From Atopobium massiliense (GTDB taxonomy: Bacteria; Actinomycetota; Coriobacteriia; Coriobacteriales; Atopobiaceae): 64,000 bases of DNA. Positions 1 to 8,483 of the stretch are shown here, one piece after another. The stretch is from positions 1 to 64,000 of the forward strand of contig OPYK01000007.1 of the NCBI GenBank assembly GCA_900343135.1. Direction: 5' to 3'. The notes under the pieces were generated by a model. That model made no database searches and was not told the origin of the DNA. It worked only from the letters and a program-made list of their open reading frames with translations. Numbering within the stretch: position 1 is the stretch's first letter; every line of letters begins with the position of its first letter. The translations under genes and the position numbers were made by a program.

Positions 1-2
1 CT

Positions 3-98
3 CAAAGACGAGAAAGCATATACCCCGATACATATGGAAACGCTGTGGTGTGGTCAGAACTACATCACAGCGATCCTTATCCTTATACAACAGAATAA
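3..98 (+). CDS. C-terminal end of a gene cut by the left window edge
   Basis: Frame 3 is open from the window edge to TAA at 96-98, giving 31 codons that end WSELHHSDPYPYTTE. The aromatic, histidine-rich end reads like a real C-terminus rather than noise, but no family is recognised. It lies 66 bases upstream of a secreted-protein gene on the same strand. The gap has no clear hairpin, so the genes could be co-transcribed. This is a partial gene with low certainty. Confidence 0.35.
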   Translation, partial: QRRESIYPDTYGNAVVWSELHHSDPYPYTTE

Positions 99-164
99 CT
101 TATTTACACACTTTTTGTCCTATAGCTCTAAAAAGAACATTATTAGATTGATAAGGAGGAAAAT

Positions 165-923
165 ATGAAAACATTAGTAAAAAAGACGATGGGTCTATTG
201 ATGGCAACATTAGTAGCATTTGGTGTAATGGCCGGAACTACGCAAGCGTTTGCGGCTGAAGGACAACTTGTATATAAAGTTGATAGTCAATTAAACGTAA
301 GCGGATCCTTTTTCTTAAAGAAAATTACAGGAACCGTTGATGTGAGTAAGACTGTAACTGCATCTCCCGTCACGCCAATTGAAGGGCAAAAAGACTCTTA
401 TACAGGTACTATAAGCGCAAGCGTGGAAGCTGCTGACCTTTTTGAAGGAGCCTACAAAGTATATGAGAAAGAAATAAAAGGACAAGGTTTTGGACCTTGG
501 AAATTTGAAAATATAATCATGTCTAGTGAAGGTGAAAAGTTCCCTATTGCTCAGTATACGGTAAAATTCCCTTCTAACTTCCACGTTGATAAGACGGGAA
601 TTAAAGCTACGGAAAATTCATCTGCTATCAGTGGCATTGAGGCTGAATATGTAGAAAAGGATAATTCAGTTGTTATCACCATTCAATTAGGAAATTGGAA
701 TGATTATCAAGAATTCTTTAAGCTTGTAGAAAGTGAACGTAATCAAACTGGGCACGAAATTAACGTAAATATCCCATATACCGTAGAAGGAAAAGAAGAA
801 TTACTTGGAACTATAACTGGTTCAGGAATTTGTCAATTATACAAATTTGGCAATCACCCAGTTAGTGATCCAATCGTTAACATCACCTCCCCATTAAAGT
901 CACTTGAAATCAAGAGACCGTAG
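165..923 (+). CDS. secreted protein, paralogue of the next gene's core domain
   Basis: A 252-residue protein with a classical Sec signal peptide: lysines at residues 2-6, a hydrophobic core at about 11-26 and an AxA-type site near TQAFAAEG. The start has an AAGGAGG site 7 bases upstream. No LPXTG motif or lipobox is seen, so it is probably released or held by a partner. Residues 120-235 parallel the middle of the following LPXTG protein in order: YTVKFP against FTLDIP, then IxVNIPYT, then GTITGSG against GTVSGFY. This suggests a duplicated beta-sandwich domain. The stop lies 10 bases before the next start, so the two are co-transcribed. The likely role is a secreted companion of the wall-anchored adhesin. 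Function is inferred. Confidence 0.7.
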   Translation: MKTLVKKTMGLLMATLVAFGVMAGTTQAFAAEGQLVYKVDSQLNVSGSFFLKKITGTVDVSKTVTASPVTPIEGQKDSYTGTISASVEAADLFEGAYKVYEKEIKGQGFGPWKFENIIMSSEGEKFPIAQYTVKFPSNFHVDKTGIKATENSSAISGIEAEYVEKDNSVVITIQLGNWNDYQEFFKLVESERNQTGHEINVNIPYTVEGKEELLGTITGSGICQLYKFGNHPVSDPIVNITSPLKSLEIKRP

Positions 924-933
924 GAGGCTTTGT

Positions 934-2691
934 ATGAAATTACTAAAAAATATGGCTGTAACGATAGTATCAGCCACATTGATTGCATCAACAGCATTTG
1001 TGTCACCAGTGTTTGCTGCGGATAAGAGCGAACCGCTTCCATATTTAATTAAGGATTTGTTGGCTGCTCCGTCTGAATATTTGACCGATAGTGCACTAAA
1101 GAATACGTATTGGGTTGATGTGGAAAAGAAAGAGATAACCGATGGTTTTACAGGGAAAACTTATTATGGGGTATTCCCTAAGTATTTAACCTCTCCAAGT
1201 AAAACAGCGATTGCTGATTTTCCATTTAACTCTTTAGACGGCATGACTAGTACTCCAAATGCGGGGATAGTGAATAGCTCTAATACGTATTGGTTCTTGC
1301 CTGGGATGAATTTTGAAGAAAGATATGGTTATCTCGCAGGGCAAGATACGGCAGAAGGAGATACAAAACCAGGACAACATCCTACAAGCCCTATCGAAAA
1401 GCGTGTCAACCCATTTGGCTTTGGGAAAAATGATTTATTAACTCAAGATGAAATTAAAAATCCAGTTGATAAACTTAAAGTATACGGTGATCTAAAGCTC
1501 AAGGATGCAACGGATTCCAAAGCGGTTGGTGAACTACAGCCTGGGGATCAACTGAATCTTGATTTTTCAGTTAGTATCCCATGGTTTAAGCGTTATCTCA
1601 ATGGTTGGACGCTAAACTATACAAGAGTTGGTGGTATGAATGACTCTGATGTTGAGAAATTCCACAATAGCTACGGTAAGGTTGATGCAGGATTTGCTTT
1701 TACGTTAGATATTCCAGATGGTGTAGAAGTAGCTAAGGATGTGTCTGCTAAAGTTAGTGGGCTTCAGGGGTTTTCAGCTAATGTAACCAAGACAACTAAT
1801 GGTAAAACACTCATTGTTACATTGAAGAAAGATAATCCTGGAACAACTCAGAAATGGCAAGACATTATTAAAGAAGTTAAAAATGTAGATACCAGCAATA
1901 TCGTGATTTCAGTAACTGGTCTATCTGTGAAAAAGACAGCTACTGAAGGTACAAAATATAGAATTCGTGGAACGGTATCCGGTTTCTATGATTTCGCCAA
2001 TTCTTCCACAGAGAATTTTGTGAAAGCAACCACTGCAAGAGATAATAACTGTGCTAATCGCAATTATTTCTTTTTTGCAGCTGAACAGGATTCTAAAGGG
2101 TTAGATGCGAACGGAGAAGAAAATAAGTCTAAACAAATCTCTTATTCCTTCCAAGTGAAGAAGCCTGCTCAAAGCACGGTTACATTCAAGGACGGCGATA
2201 AGACGCATGCAACAGTAAAGGTAGAAACTGGTATGGCTATTGATACTGATGCGTTGCCTAATGAGTCTATGCCTGCTAATCCAACGAAGGCTGGTTGTAC
2301 CTTCAAGGAATGGAATACAAAGGAAAACGGTAAGGGTGAGACGTTTACTGGAGCAAGCAAAGTTAATAGCGATATGACTGTGTATGCTATTTACACGAAA
2401 GATTCTGTGCCGACACCGGATCCGATTCCGAATCCTCCGGCACCAAATCCGGATCCAACTCCAAACCCACCTACACCGACACCGGATCCAGTGCCTAATC
2501 CACCGACTCCGGAACTTAAACCAAATCCTCAGACACCAGCTCCTCAGCCGCAGCCTGAAAAGCATATTGGCATGATTCCTAAGACGGGTGAATCAGCATC
2601 ATTTGCAGGATTGCTTGCAGCTATAGGTTTCTCGATTGCTGGACTTGCAATTCTTCGTAAGAAGAAAATGATGGAAGAAAACAATAAGTAA
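934..2691 (+). CDS. sortase-anchored surface protein with Listeria-Bacteroides repeat and Pro-rich stalk
   Basis: 585 residues from the ATG at 934, chosen over an in-frame TTG at 904 because TAGGAGG lies just upstream of 934 and the signal peptide begins there (MKLLKNMAVTIVSATL, cleavage near FAADKS). After a large extracellular region comes a Listeria-Bacteroides repeat (Flg_new, about residues 418-492, with FKEWNTKENGKGETF). A stalk of PNPPTP/PDP-type repeats follows (about 495-545), then the sorting signal: IPKTGES, a hydrophobic stretch and a RKKKMMEENNK tail. Sortase would link it to peptidoglycan. It is probably an adhesin or matrix-binding protein; the ligand is unknown. It is the last gene of the operon, followed by a terminator. 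Confidence 0.85.
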   Translation: MKLLKNMAVTIVSATLIASTAFVSPVFAADKSEPLPYLIKDLLAAPSEYLTDSALKNTYWVDVEKKEITDGFTGKTYYGVFPKYLTSPSKTAIADFPFNSLDGMTSTPNAGIVNSSNTYWFLPGMNFEERYGYLAGQDTAEGDTKPGQHPTSPIEKRVNPFGFGKNDLLTQDEIKNPVDKLKVYGDLKLKDATDSKAVGELQPGDQLNLDFSVSIPWFKRYLNGWTLNYTRVGGMNDSDVEKFHNSYGKVDAGFAFTLDIPDGVEVAKDVSAKVSGLQGFSANVTKTTNGKTLIVTLKKDNPGTTQKWQDIIKEVKNVDTSNIVISVTGLSVKKTATEGTKYRIRGTVSGFYDFANSSTENFVKATTARDNNCANRNYFFFAAEQDSKGLDANGEENKSKQISYSFQVKKPAQSTVTFKDGDKTHATVKVETGMAIDTDALPNESMPANPTKAGCTFKEWNTKENGKGETFTGASKVNSDMTVYAIYTKDSVPTPDPIPNPPAPNPDPTPNPPTPTPDPVPNPPTPELKPNPQTPAPQPQPEKHIGMIPKTGESASFAGLLAAIGFSIAGLAILRKKKMMEENNK

Positions 2692-2730
2692 GCACGCTTG
2701 TTTTAAGTAACGAGCATTGCTTATTAGAAG

Positions 2731-2766
2731 ATGGCTCTAGCGATATGTTAGAGCCATGTTTTTTTA
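2731..2766 (+). terminator. rho-independent terminator after the surface-protein operon
   Basis: ATGGCTCTA pairs with TAGAGCCAT around a 9-base loop and is followed by GTTTTTTT. It lies 40 bases after the surface-protein stop. Confidence 0.85.
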
Positions 2767-2936
2767 ATGTTTCAAAGCTAAAACGTTATATTAAATAGGC
2801 AGCATAATAAGACAAAACAATATAGCATATCGGCTAGCTGCGGACGTGCTCTTTGCTGTTAAAGGGCTTATTTGTCACATATAATTAAGATAATGGATTT
2901 TTTACTTAGTTATTAGTAAAACAAAGGGGTGATTTT

Positions 2937-3455
2937 ATGAAAGCTTATAGCAGCAAAGAAGAACTGAAATCAGAGATAAAGAAAACTTTCGAGAAGTACA
3001 TTTCTGAATTTGATGTGATTCCAGAGATATTAAAAGATAAGCGTGTGGATGAAGTCGATCGCACTCCAGCAGAAAATCTTGCCTATCAAGTCGGCTGGAC
3101 GACCTTGCTTCTGCAATGGGAACAAGAGGAGCAAAATGGGCGGAAGGTAGATACTCCGTCTGATCAATTTAAGTGGAATCAACTGGGTGAACTATACCAG
3201 TGGTTTACTGATACCTATGCTCACTTGTCGTTAGAAGAATTAAAAGCGAGACTAAAAGAAAATATTACGTCAATCTACATGATGATTGATTCCTTAAGTG
3301 AGGCGGAATTGTTCAAGCCACATATGAGGGTCTGGGCGGATGAAGCGACCAAAACAGCAGTATGGGAAGTGTATAAGTTTATTCACGTGAATACCGTTGC
3401 ACCTTTTGGAACATTCAGAACCAAGATCAGGAAATGGAAAAAGGTGGCAATGTAG
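2937..3455 (+). CDS. ClbS/DfsB family four-helix-bundle protein
   Basis: 172 residues, full length for the ClbS/DfsB (DUF1706) family. Family hallmarks are the N-terminal helix with SKEELKSEI, the central NLAYQVGWTTLLLQWEQ helix, and the W-x-L-YxWF region (FKWNQLGELYQWF). ClbS is the colibactin self-resistance hydrolase and DfsB is a related bacillithiol-type family member, but most homologues have no assigned substrate. GGGGTG lies 7 bases before the ATG. It is monocistronic, between terminators at 2731 and 3511. A detoxification role is family knowledge, not shown here. Confidence 0.8.
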   Translation: MKAYSSKEELKSEIKKTFEKYISEFDVIPEILKDKRVDEVDRTPAENLAYQVGWTTLLLQWEQEEQNGRKVDTPSDQFKWNQLGELYQWFTDTYAHLSLEELKARLKENITSIYMMIDSLSEAELFKPHMRVWADEATKTAVWEVYKFIHVNTVAPFGTFRTKIRKWKKVAM

Positions 3456-3510
3456 GAAAGGAATCAGCATAAAAATTAGGTCCCCAACGTGGATAGTCAG
3501 TATGGTTAAG

Positions 3511-3533
3511 GCGGTATCAATACCGTCTTTTTT
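3511..3533 (+). terminator. terminator after ClbS-like gene
   Basis: CGGTA and TACCG (GCGGTATCAATACCGTC) form a short stem followed by TTTTTT. The same hairpin with the same downstream GAT recurs at 59,674, where it also precedes a copy of the fragment described at 3,549. Confidence 0.6.
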
Positions 3534-3548
3534 GATGGATAAAATAAG

Positions 3549-3707
3549 GTTTCAGAGTTCAAAGTTAAAGTTTCAGAGTATAGATCAATAGTTTCAGAGT
3601 TCAAGGGCAAGGTTTCATTGTATCCAACACGTAATGAAAATAGATATGACTTTACAGAAAATGATACAAAGTTTGGTGGTTGTTGCTTAAAAGAACACTG
3701 TAAATAA
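3549..3707 (+). pseudogene. 3' gene fragment with heptad repeats, ending FGGCCLKEHCK
   Basis: An open frame of 52 codons without start codon or ribosome site. It opens with three 7-residue units (VSEFKVK, VSEYRSI, VSEFKGK), which are 21-bp direct repeats beginning TTTCAGAGT at 3550, 3571 and 3592, with a partial fourth at 3613. It ends FTENDTKFGGCCLKEHCK. A diverged copy lies at 59,702-59,884. Both look like C-terminal remnants of one unidentified Cys-rich protein. The remaining DNA up to 3,927 holds one terminator and no gene I can support. Confidence 0.5.
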
Positions 3708-3748
3708 GGGCTTATTGTAGGCTGACTAAGCAGAAGAACGTGAATGAA

Positions 3749-3786
3749 AGTCCGGCGTGAACTTACGCTAGACTTTTTCTTTTTTA
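3749..3786 (+). terminator. terminator-like hairpin downstream of the FGGCC fragment
   Basis: AGTCCGGCGT pairs with ACGCTAGACT (one mismatch and one G-T pair) around GAACTT, followed by TTTTTCTTTTTT. Confidence 0.6.
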
Positions 3787-3927
3787 GGTATATGTTCTTG
3801 ATTTAGTGAGTATGTATTATAGCTAGTTTAATAGAACTTATGCATGAGAATGTACTATGTTTTAGATTTAGTACGGTAGTTTTGATGCTAAGAAAACAAT
3901 AGGAATTCATATGCGTTGCTTAAAAGT

Positions 3928-3967
3928 TAGGTTGATTTTAGTCTAAAATTAGGCTAAAATTAACCTA
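3928..3967 (+). promoter_or_regulatory. 40-bp near-perfect palindrome, candidate operator of the methyltransferase operon
   Basis: The arms read TAGGTTGATTTTAG and CTAAAATTAACCTA with one mismatch, and the interior repeats CTAAAATTA twice at an 11-bp period. It ends 2 bases before the AAAGGAGAAG ribosome site of the small AbrB-like gene. A bound protein would therefore cover the promoter or block translation initiation. The AbrB-like protein made from the first gene is the obvious candidate ligand (inference). Confidence 0.6.
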
Positions 3968-3982
3968 GTAAAGGAGAAGACT

Positions 3983-4165
3983 ATGACAGAAGAATTTATA
4001 TATTTAGACACATATGTTTTACAGCAAGATATGAGAATAAGACTACCTAAGACGATTTTATCAAACTTAAATATCGAAAAAGGAAAGACAAAATTTGATA
4101 TCTACTTAGATTCTAATAGTAAATGTCTAGTGCTAAAAGTGAATGGTAAGGAGTCAACTAAGTGA
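3983..4165 (+). CDS. small AbrB/MazE-like DNA-binding protein, putative controller of the methyltransferase
   Basis: 60 residues. Central residues DMRIRLPKTILSNLNI followed by KFDIYLDSNSKCLVLKV fit the swapped-hairpin AbrB/SpoVT fold (R-I-x-L-P-K, then an alternating beta tail). AAAGGAGAAG lies 3-4 bases before ATG. The stop overlaps the methyltransferase start (GTGA at 4162-4165), so the two are translationally coupled. The large palindrome directly upstream suggests autoregulation, in the manner of control proteins of restriction-modification systems. An antitoxin is the alternative reading, but no toxin lies beside it. The family call is from motif shape only. Confidence 0.6.
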   Translation: MTEEFIYLDTYVLQQDMRIRLPKTILSNLNIEKGKTKFDIYLDSNSKCLVLKVNGKESTK

Positions 4166-5226
4166 AACCGATAAAAGCAGTCTCTCTTTTTAGTGGTGCT
4201 GGCGGAATGGATGTTGGATTTGAAAATGCTGGTGTATCTGTAGTTTTTGCCAATGAACTTGTAAAAGAAGCAAGTGAAACATACCGCATCAACCACCCTG
4301 AAACAAAATTAGTGAATGACGATATAAATAATATAATGGATTGTTTCACTCAATATTATGGTGTAGATCTCGTATTCGGCGGTCCTCCATGTCAAGGATT
4401 TTCTGTTGCTGGTAAAATGAATCCAGACGACGATCGAAGCAAGTTGATTTTCAGTTTCCTTAAAGTTGTTAGTATTGTACAGCCTCGAATGTTTATCATG
4501 GAGAATGTCAAGGCGTTGGGCAAATTAGAAAAATGGAAGTCTGTTAGAGAGAGATTTTTAGATGAAGCAAGATCCATCGGATATAATTGTGAAATATATT
4601 TATTGAATGCAACTGAGTATGGCGTACCACAAAAAAGAGAACGGGTGTTTTTTATAGGTTTGAAGGGTTGTGATGATAAAACTTTTGGTGCTACTATGCA
4701 CCAACTTTTGCATAGTCAGATAAATGCTGCTCCATGCGTTAGAGAAGTGTTAAAAGATTTAGGAAGGGCGGGTACCGAACGTAATCCAAATACCTGTACA
4801 GCTAAAATTACATTTGCAACAAATCCAATTATGAGAAAATCTCCATACGCTGGAATGTATTTTAATGGACAAGGAAGACCAATAAATGTTGATGAGTATG
4901 CTAATACGCTACCCGCATCTATGGGCGGTAATAAGACTCCATTTGTTGATGAAGAGTACTTGTATGGAAATGCAAATCAGGATTGGGTAACACAATATCA
5001 CAAATCTCTAGAAAACAGCAGTACTAAACCAAAGTTTCAGGAAGCACCTAAGCGGTTACGGCGTATCACGATAAAGGAAGCAGCAAAGATACAGACTTTT
5101 CCTGACGATTACATTTTTTGTGGAAATAAGGGACGTATATACACTCAAATAGGGAATGCGGTACCTTGTAAGCTAGCCGAAGCAGTTGCTAAAGCAGTCA
5201 TGCAGTATTTAGATGGGAAAAAATAA
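4162..5226 (+). CDS. DNA (cytosine-5) methyltransferase of a type II restriction-modification system
   Basis: 354 residues, GTG start overlapping the upstream stop. All C5-methylase landmarks are present: motif I (LFSGAGGMDVGF), motif IV with the catalytic cysteine (GGPPCQGFSVAG), motif VI (MENVKAL), motif VIII (QKRERVFFIG) and motif X (QIGNAVPCKLAEAVA). The target-recognition stretch lies between residues about 185 and 275. It transfers methyl from SAM to C5 of cytosine, protecting host DNA. The gene converges on the SacI-like endonuclease gene across a shared terminator. That arrangement and proximity make it the cognate methylase. SacI recognises GAGCTC, but the specificity here is unproven. 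Confidence 0.92.
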   Translation: MKPIKAVSLFSGAGGMDVGFENAGVSVVFANELVKEASETYRINHPETKLVNDDINNIMDCFTQYYGVDLVFGGPPCQGFSVAGKMNPDDDRSKLIFSFLKVVSIVQPRMFIMENVKALGKLEKWKSVRERFLDEARSIGYNCEIYLLNATEYGVPQKRERVFFIGLKGCDDKTFGATMHQLLHSQINAAPCVREVLKDLGRAGTERNPNTCTAKITFATNPIMRKSPYAGMYFNGQGRPINVDEYANTLPASMGGNKTPFVDEEYLYGNANQDWVTQYHKSLENSSTKPKFQEAPKRLRRITIKEAAKIQTFPDDYIFCGNKGRIYTQIGNAVPCKLAEAVAKAVMQYLDGKK

Positions 5227-5228
5227 AA

Positions 5229-5260
5229 AAGAAGAACTTTTTAGGTTCTTCTTTTTTATT
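5229..5260. terminator. bidirectional terminator between methylase and endonuclease genes
   Basis: AAAGAAGAAC and GTTCTTCTTT form a 10-bp stem flanked by A-rich and T-rich tracts. It can therefore serve both the rightward methylase and the leftward defence operon. Confidence 0.75.
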
Positions 5261-5270
5261 TTATAAATAT

Positions 5271-6362
5271 CTATTTGTGTAGCTCCTGCCACTCCTTCTT
5301 CACTGATTCAGCAGTATTTATATCTGAAATATATAAATTTAAATCATAATAAAAATTACTTCTAGCTTTTGGTGTCATTCGCTGTAAAGTATCTGCAACC
5401 CATTCGTAAATATTCCAATAATAGTAAGTTATATCTTGATAGCTATAACTTCCCATAAAAAGATGGAAATCGCTTTTAATCATTTCTTTTGGACAATCTT
5501 CAGTGCGACAAATAACTATTATTTCGTTGACACTATCCTCGGTATTTTCATTATAAATTTGAACGCAGTCATATGAATCTCTAATACGAGCCAAATCAAA
5601 GGGTTTTACCGTTATTTCATAAACTTTATAGATTGTTCCATCTGTAGATTCTTCGTTAACGTCACCAGGTTTCTTGCTGGTGGTACTTGTTACAGATGCT
5701 CTGTCTTCTTCGCCTGTTACAACCACATTTGTGCACATGGACCTGTGGTAACTTTTCAGGAGTAAAGCCGAAATTTTCTGTGGTGTGTTTCCAGAGTCTG
5801 GTACTTTTGCAATAAGGTCGCAGCACAGTTTGCTTAAGTGTATAGGATCAGATGATGGATTGATGGTAATGCTAAGTGTTTCTAGCCGCTTAGATTCATC
5901 AATTAGTTTTCTTAGTAGCGAAATAGCAAGCTTATCGATTCTCGCTCTATCTTTTTCAATATAATTAATCAAATTAACTACTTCCTGAGCAACAGCTGAC
6001 GGTCTACGTTGTGCTGCCCAAGTAACATCAAGACCAACAGTTGCTTTGGCAACATTCAATGGCCCGGATTTCCTATGCGGTATTTCTTTTCTTATTAGAA
6101 ACTCTTTTATGGGTCCTTCATATATCGCACGTGGATTACAATCGTATAAACTGGTTGAGGCTCTAAAATTTGCATCTAGTTTCATACCTATTATCACAAC
6201 CAGAAGGATTTCTCTGAACCCCCATGCGGTAGTTGAAAAAAGCATATCTAAGGATTTTTTATAATCCGTTTCATCTATCACATAATCATTACTAACAGCA
6301 TTAGCATAAAAGTCATTTAGTATGTTTATTATTTTTGAATTTCTTTCGTCAGTACTACTCAT
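5271..6362 (-). CDS. restriction endonuclease, SacI-like family
   Basis: 363 residues. The block WGFREILLVVIIGMKLD ... NPRAIYEGPIKEFL ... PHRKSGPLNVAKATVGLD ... WAAQRRPSAVA (about residues 52-130) resembles what I recall of the SacI restriction endonuclease family (RE_SacI). The KSGPLNVAKA and AAQRRP stretches look like its conserved core. The remaining C-terminal half (about 240-363) is variable. Context supports the call: it is convergent to a C5 methylase and is the last gene of the minus-strand operon, 48 bases after the Xre regulator. Such an enzyme would cut unmethylated invading DNA. Without a database search the exact family is moderately certain; a restriction role is more secure. 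Confidence 0.65.
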   Translation of the reverse strand: MSSTDERNSKIINILNDFYANAVSNDYVIDETDYKKSLDMLFSTTAWGFREILLVVIIGMKLDANFRASTSLYDCNPRAIYEGPIKEFLIRKEIPHRKSGPLNVAKATVGLDVTWAAQRRPSAVAQEVVNLINYIEKDRARIDKLAISLLRKLIDESKRLETLSITINPSSDPIHLSKLCCDLIAKVPDSGNTPQKISALLLKSYHRSMCTNVVVTGEEDRASVTSTTSKKPGDVNEESTDGTIYKVYEITVKPFDLARIRDSYDCVQIYNENTEDSVNEIIVICRTEDCPKEMIKSDFHLFMGSYSYQDITYYYWNIYEWVADTLQRMTPKARSNFYYDLNLYISDINTAESVKKEWQELHK

Positions 6363-6410
6363 AGACTCCTCCTTATATTGAGTGAATGAAAAGTTTTTAG
6401 TTGCACATAA

Positions 6411-6614
6411 TTATTCCTTTACGATTTCAGCAATATCACTGATGTCACAATCTAAAACACCACATATTTTTACTAGTATTTCAGTAGTTACGTTTCCGCC
6501 ATTGTTAAGTTTTGCCATGGAAGAGGAGCTTATTTTTGCCTCTTCACGGAGTTTGGATTTAGTCCAACCCTTGTCGATTAGTAATTTCCATAATTTGTTA
6601 TAACTAAATTTCAT
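6411..6614 (-). CDS. Xre/Cro-type small regulator
   Basis: 67 residues from the ATG at 6614. An upstream in-frame ATG would bury the start deep inside the ATPase gene. It is one complete HTH domain: NKLWKLLIDKGWTKSKLRE, then ISSSSMAKLNNG as recognition helix, then VTTEILVKICGVLDCDISDI, typical of YozG-like Cro/C1 proteins. It overlaps the end of the ATPase gene by 11 bases and precedes the endonuclease gene. It probably acts as a control protein timing restriction or repressing the operon. No separate operator was located. Confidence 0.85.
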   Translation of the reverse strand: MKFSYNKLWKLLIDKGWTKSKLREEAKISSSSMAKLNNGGNVTTEILVKICGVLDCDISDIAEIVKE

Positions 6615-8268
6615 TTTTATCACCTTTAATTTCTCTGTTCCAAGATTGTCCATATAGCTCGCCTCCACCACTGTATAGTTGAAGGACTTTGTTGTCTTGT
6701 AGAATTTCATATGTTTCGTTACTGTAGGAGCTTTGCTTATCAAATGCAATGAAGATTTGTTTATTCAAATTTGCCGTATCTTTGTATATTTTCATAATTC
6801 CGTCAATACCCTCGTCGTCAATATTCTTAAAGAATAATGAGTCATGCACCAAAGCAGGTAATGCCGAAGTGTAAAGTATAGCAAGGTCTAGTAGGATTAA
6901 ACCTTTGAAGTTTGTACCAGTCCCAGTATCTTTTGGAGTGAAGAATCTATAACTGTTATAGTTTTTAAGTTCTATCTTTGGTGAGTTGCGTTTTTCAACA
7001 TATAACCTATCGTTAAATTCATGCATCCTTGTATTGAGGTTGTATTCTATTTCAGAAAGTATATGTTCGACATTTTTCTCTAAGTTTTGTGTAGCTGATT
7101 GCTTTGCCTCTTGTAGTTGTGTTTCTTCAAGATAGGCTTTGTTTTGTTCTTCTAGGGCTTCTATTTTTTTGTTAAGCTCAGAGTGTTTGTCAAGAAAATC
7201 TTTAGAAATAGAGTTAGTAATATTTAATTCTGACATTTGTCGTTCTACTTGTTCTATAGAATCTTTTATTTCAGCAGTCTTTGTATCAAGTGATTCTTTT
7301 TCTGATTTGAACTGATCTTCTAAGATGGCTGAAAGTTTTTTATGGAACTGCTCGATTTCATAAATTTTCTTTAAGTTGATATCAGGGAAAAACTCGGCTA
7401 ACGATTCAATGTCAGCTTCTGTCGGTAATAATCCAAACTCTATACTGATTTCTAATAGTTTAGATTGTCGTTGAAGTCGTTCAAGTTGGGTGTCTAAACT
7501 TAATTTGTTAGCTTTCAAATTTTCTCGAGCTTTATTGCTTTCGATTTCTTCACTGCTTGCATTTACCTCATAATTAAGTGTTAACGCATTAAGTTCAGCC
7601 CGTAGATTGGAAAGGATTTTAATGTTTTCTTCGTACTGTGTTTTGCCACCAACCAGATTGGAGATGAAACTATATTTTCTAGCGTTTTTAAATGTTTTGA
7701 GCTTGTCTATTTGTACGTCTAATTGATTGTGATATGGTTCTATATCTTTGTAGAAATCAAATAAGCTCATGAGAATTTTGATGGATTCTTTTGTTGGTTG
7801 ATTTCTATATCCTTGCAGAGGATAATTTTCATCGTGATTATTCTTTCCATAGATTCTAAAAAATGTACTGGTTAATTGTCTAAAGGAAAGATTGGTTTTA
7901 TTGCTGACGTATTTTTCTTTCAACCACTCGATGAATTCTTTTCTGGACAGTGTTTTGTCTGTGGTTTTATATTTTTCATTACATACAGTAATCGTATCTG
8001 CATCAGCTGTGCTTCTACTAAAAAAGTATTTCTTGTCAAACTTGAAACAAAAATATATAACGTGGTTGCCCACATATTTCACGCCATCGCTATCAAGGTA
8101 GGAGTTGCCGCCGAAAGCAAAATCTATTGCTAATAGAGCAGATGATTTGCCTATTGAGTTGGATCCTGTTTGTGTTCCTTGAATAACATTAAGCCCGTTT
8201 TTTAATTGAATGATTGGTCTAATATTGTTATTTTCTTTAAAGGCAGGAGAATAAATTTCTATAAGCAT
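6604..8268 (-). CDS. ABC-3C system SMC-like ATPase with DUF2326 C-terminus
   Basis: 554 residues. The N-terminal half-ATPase has a Walker A (GSNSIGKSSALLAID, near residue 36). Residues about 190-420 form a long coiled coil. The C-terminal DUF2326 region carries NFKGLILLDLAILYTSA and LPALVHDSLFFKNID (Walker B-like), with a late IAFDK. This layout is that of the ATPase of ABC three-component conflict systems. It is flanked by a short middle component (10-base overlap) and a third protein, so the genes are translationally coupled. By analogy with other ATPase defence complexes it would sense phage or plasmid DNA and activate a partner. The effector is not established. Confidence 0.85.
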   Translation of the reverse strand: MLIEIYSPAFKENNNIRPIIQLKNGLNVIQGTQTGSNSIGKSSALLAIDFAFGGNSYLDSDGVKYVGNHVIYFCFKFDKKYFFSRSTADADTITVCNEKYKTTDKTLSRKEFIEWLKEKYVSNKTNLSFRQLTSTFFRIYGKNNHDENYPLQGYRNQPTKESIKILMSLFDFYKDIEPYHNQLDVQIDKLKTFKNARKYSFISNLVGGKTQYEENIKILSNLRAELNALTLNYEVNASSEEIESNKARENLKANKLSLDTQLERLQRQSKLLEISIEFGLLPTEADIESLAEFFPDINLKKIYEIEQFHKKLSAILEDQFKSEKESLDTKTAEIKDSIEQVERQMSELNITNSISKDFLDKHSELNKKIEALEEQNKAYLEETQLQEAKQSATQNLEKNVEHILSEIEYNLNTRMHEFNDRLYVEKRNSPKIELKNYNSYRFFTPKDTGTGTNFKGLILLDLAILYTSALPALVHDSLFFKNIDDEGIDGIMKIYKDTANLNKQIFIAFDKQSSYSNETYEILQDNKVLQLYSGGGELYGQSWNREIKGDKNEI

Positions 8269-8483
8269 AGTTTCACCTCACCCTCATCTGTCATATCAAT
8301 TGCATTAAGAGCGTAAAGACAGTCCATAACGGATAAAAAGTCTGTAGGTTCGTCTAAATAGTTCAAAGTAGATTGAAAAATATCTTTTACATTCGTTTTT
8401 CCGCTTTTTATTATTTTTAGCACTACTGGTAGTGTTGCCAGAGTGCTTTTTTCATATGGGTATAGCTTATTTGGTAATTGCAT
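8259..8483 (-). CDS. ABC-3C system middle component
   Basis: 74 residues from the ATG at 8483, where GAGGTG lies 5 bases upstream; a longer reading from 8507 lacks a ribosome site. The sequence LPNKLYPYEKSTLATLPVVLKII ends in a short beta tail (DEGEVKLCL) and matches the small winged-helix-like middle components of ABC-3C systems: a YPYxxS start and VMDCLYALNAIDM at residues 53-65. It overlaps the upstream gene by 17 bases and the ATPase by 10. It probably bridges the ATPase and the third component. Confidence 0.7.
   Translation of the reverse strand: MQLPNKLYPYEKSTLATLPVVLKIIKSGKTNVKDIFQSTLNYLDEPTDFLSVMDCLYALNAIDMTDEGEVKLCL

Noticed and set aside
2101-2565. Long minus-strand open frame in the surface-protein gene
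   Set aside because: It is the antisense shadow of the Pro-rich stalk and has no ribosome site.
3550-3620. 21-bp tandem repeats as binding-site iterons
   Set aside because: They are in frame with the downstream FGGCC reading as 7-residue units, so protein heptads are the simpler explanation.
3983-4165. Antitoxin of a toxin-antitoxin pair
   Set aside because: The coupled downstream gene is a complete C5 methylase, not a toxin.
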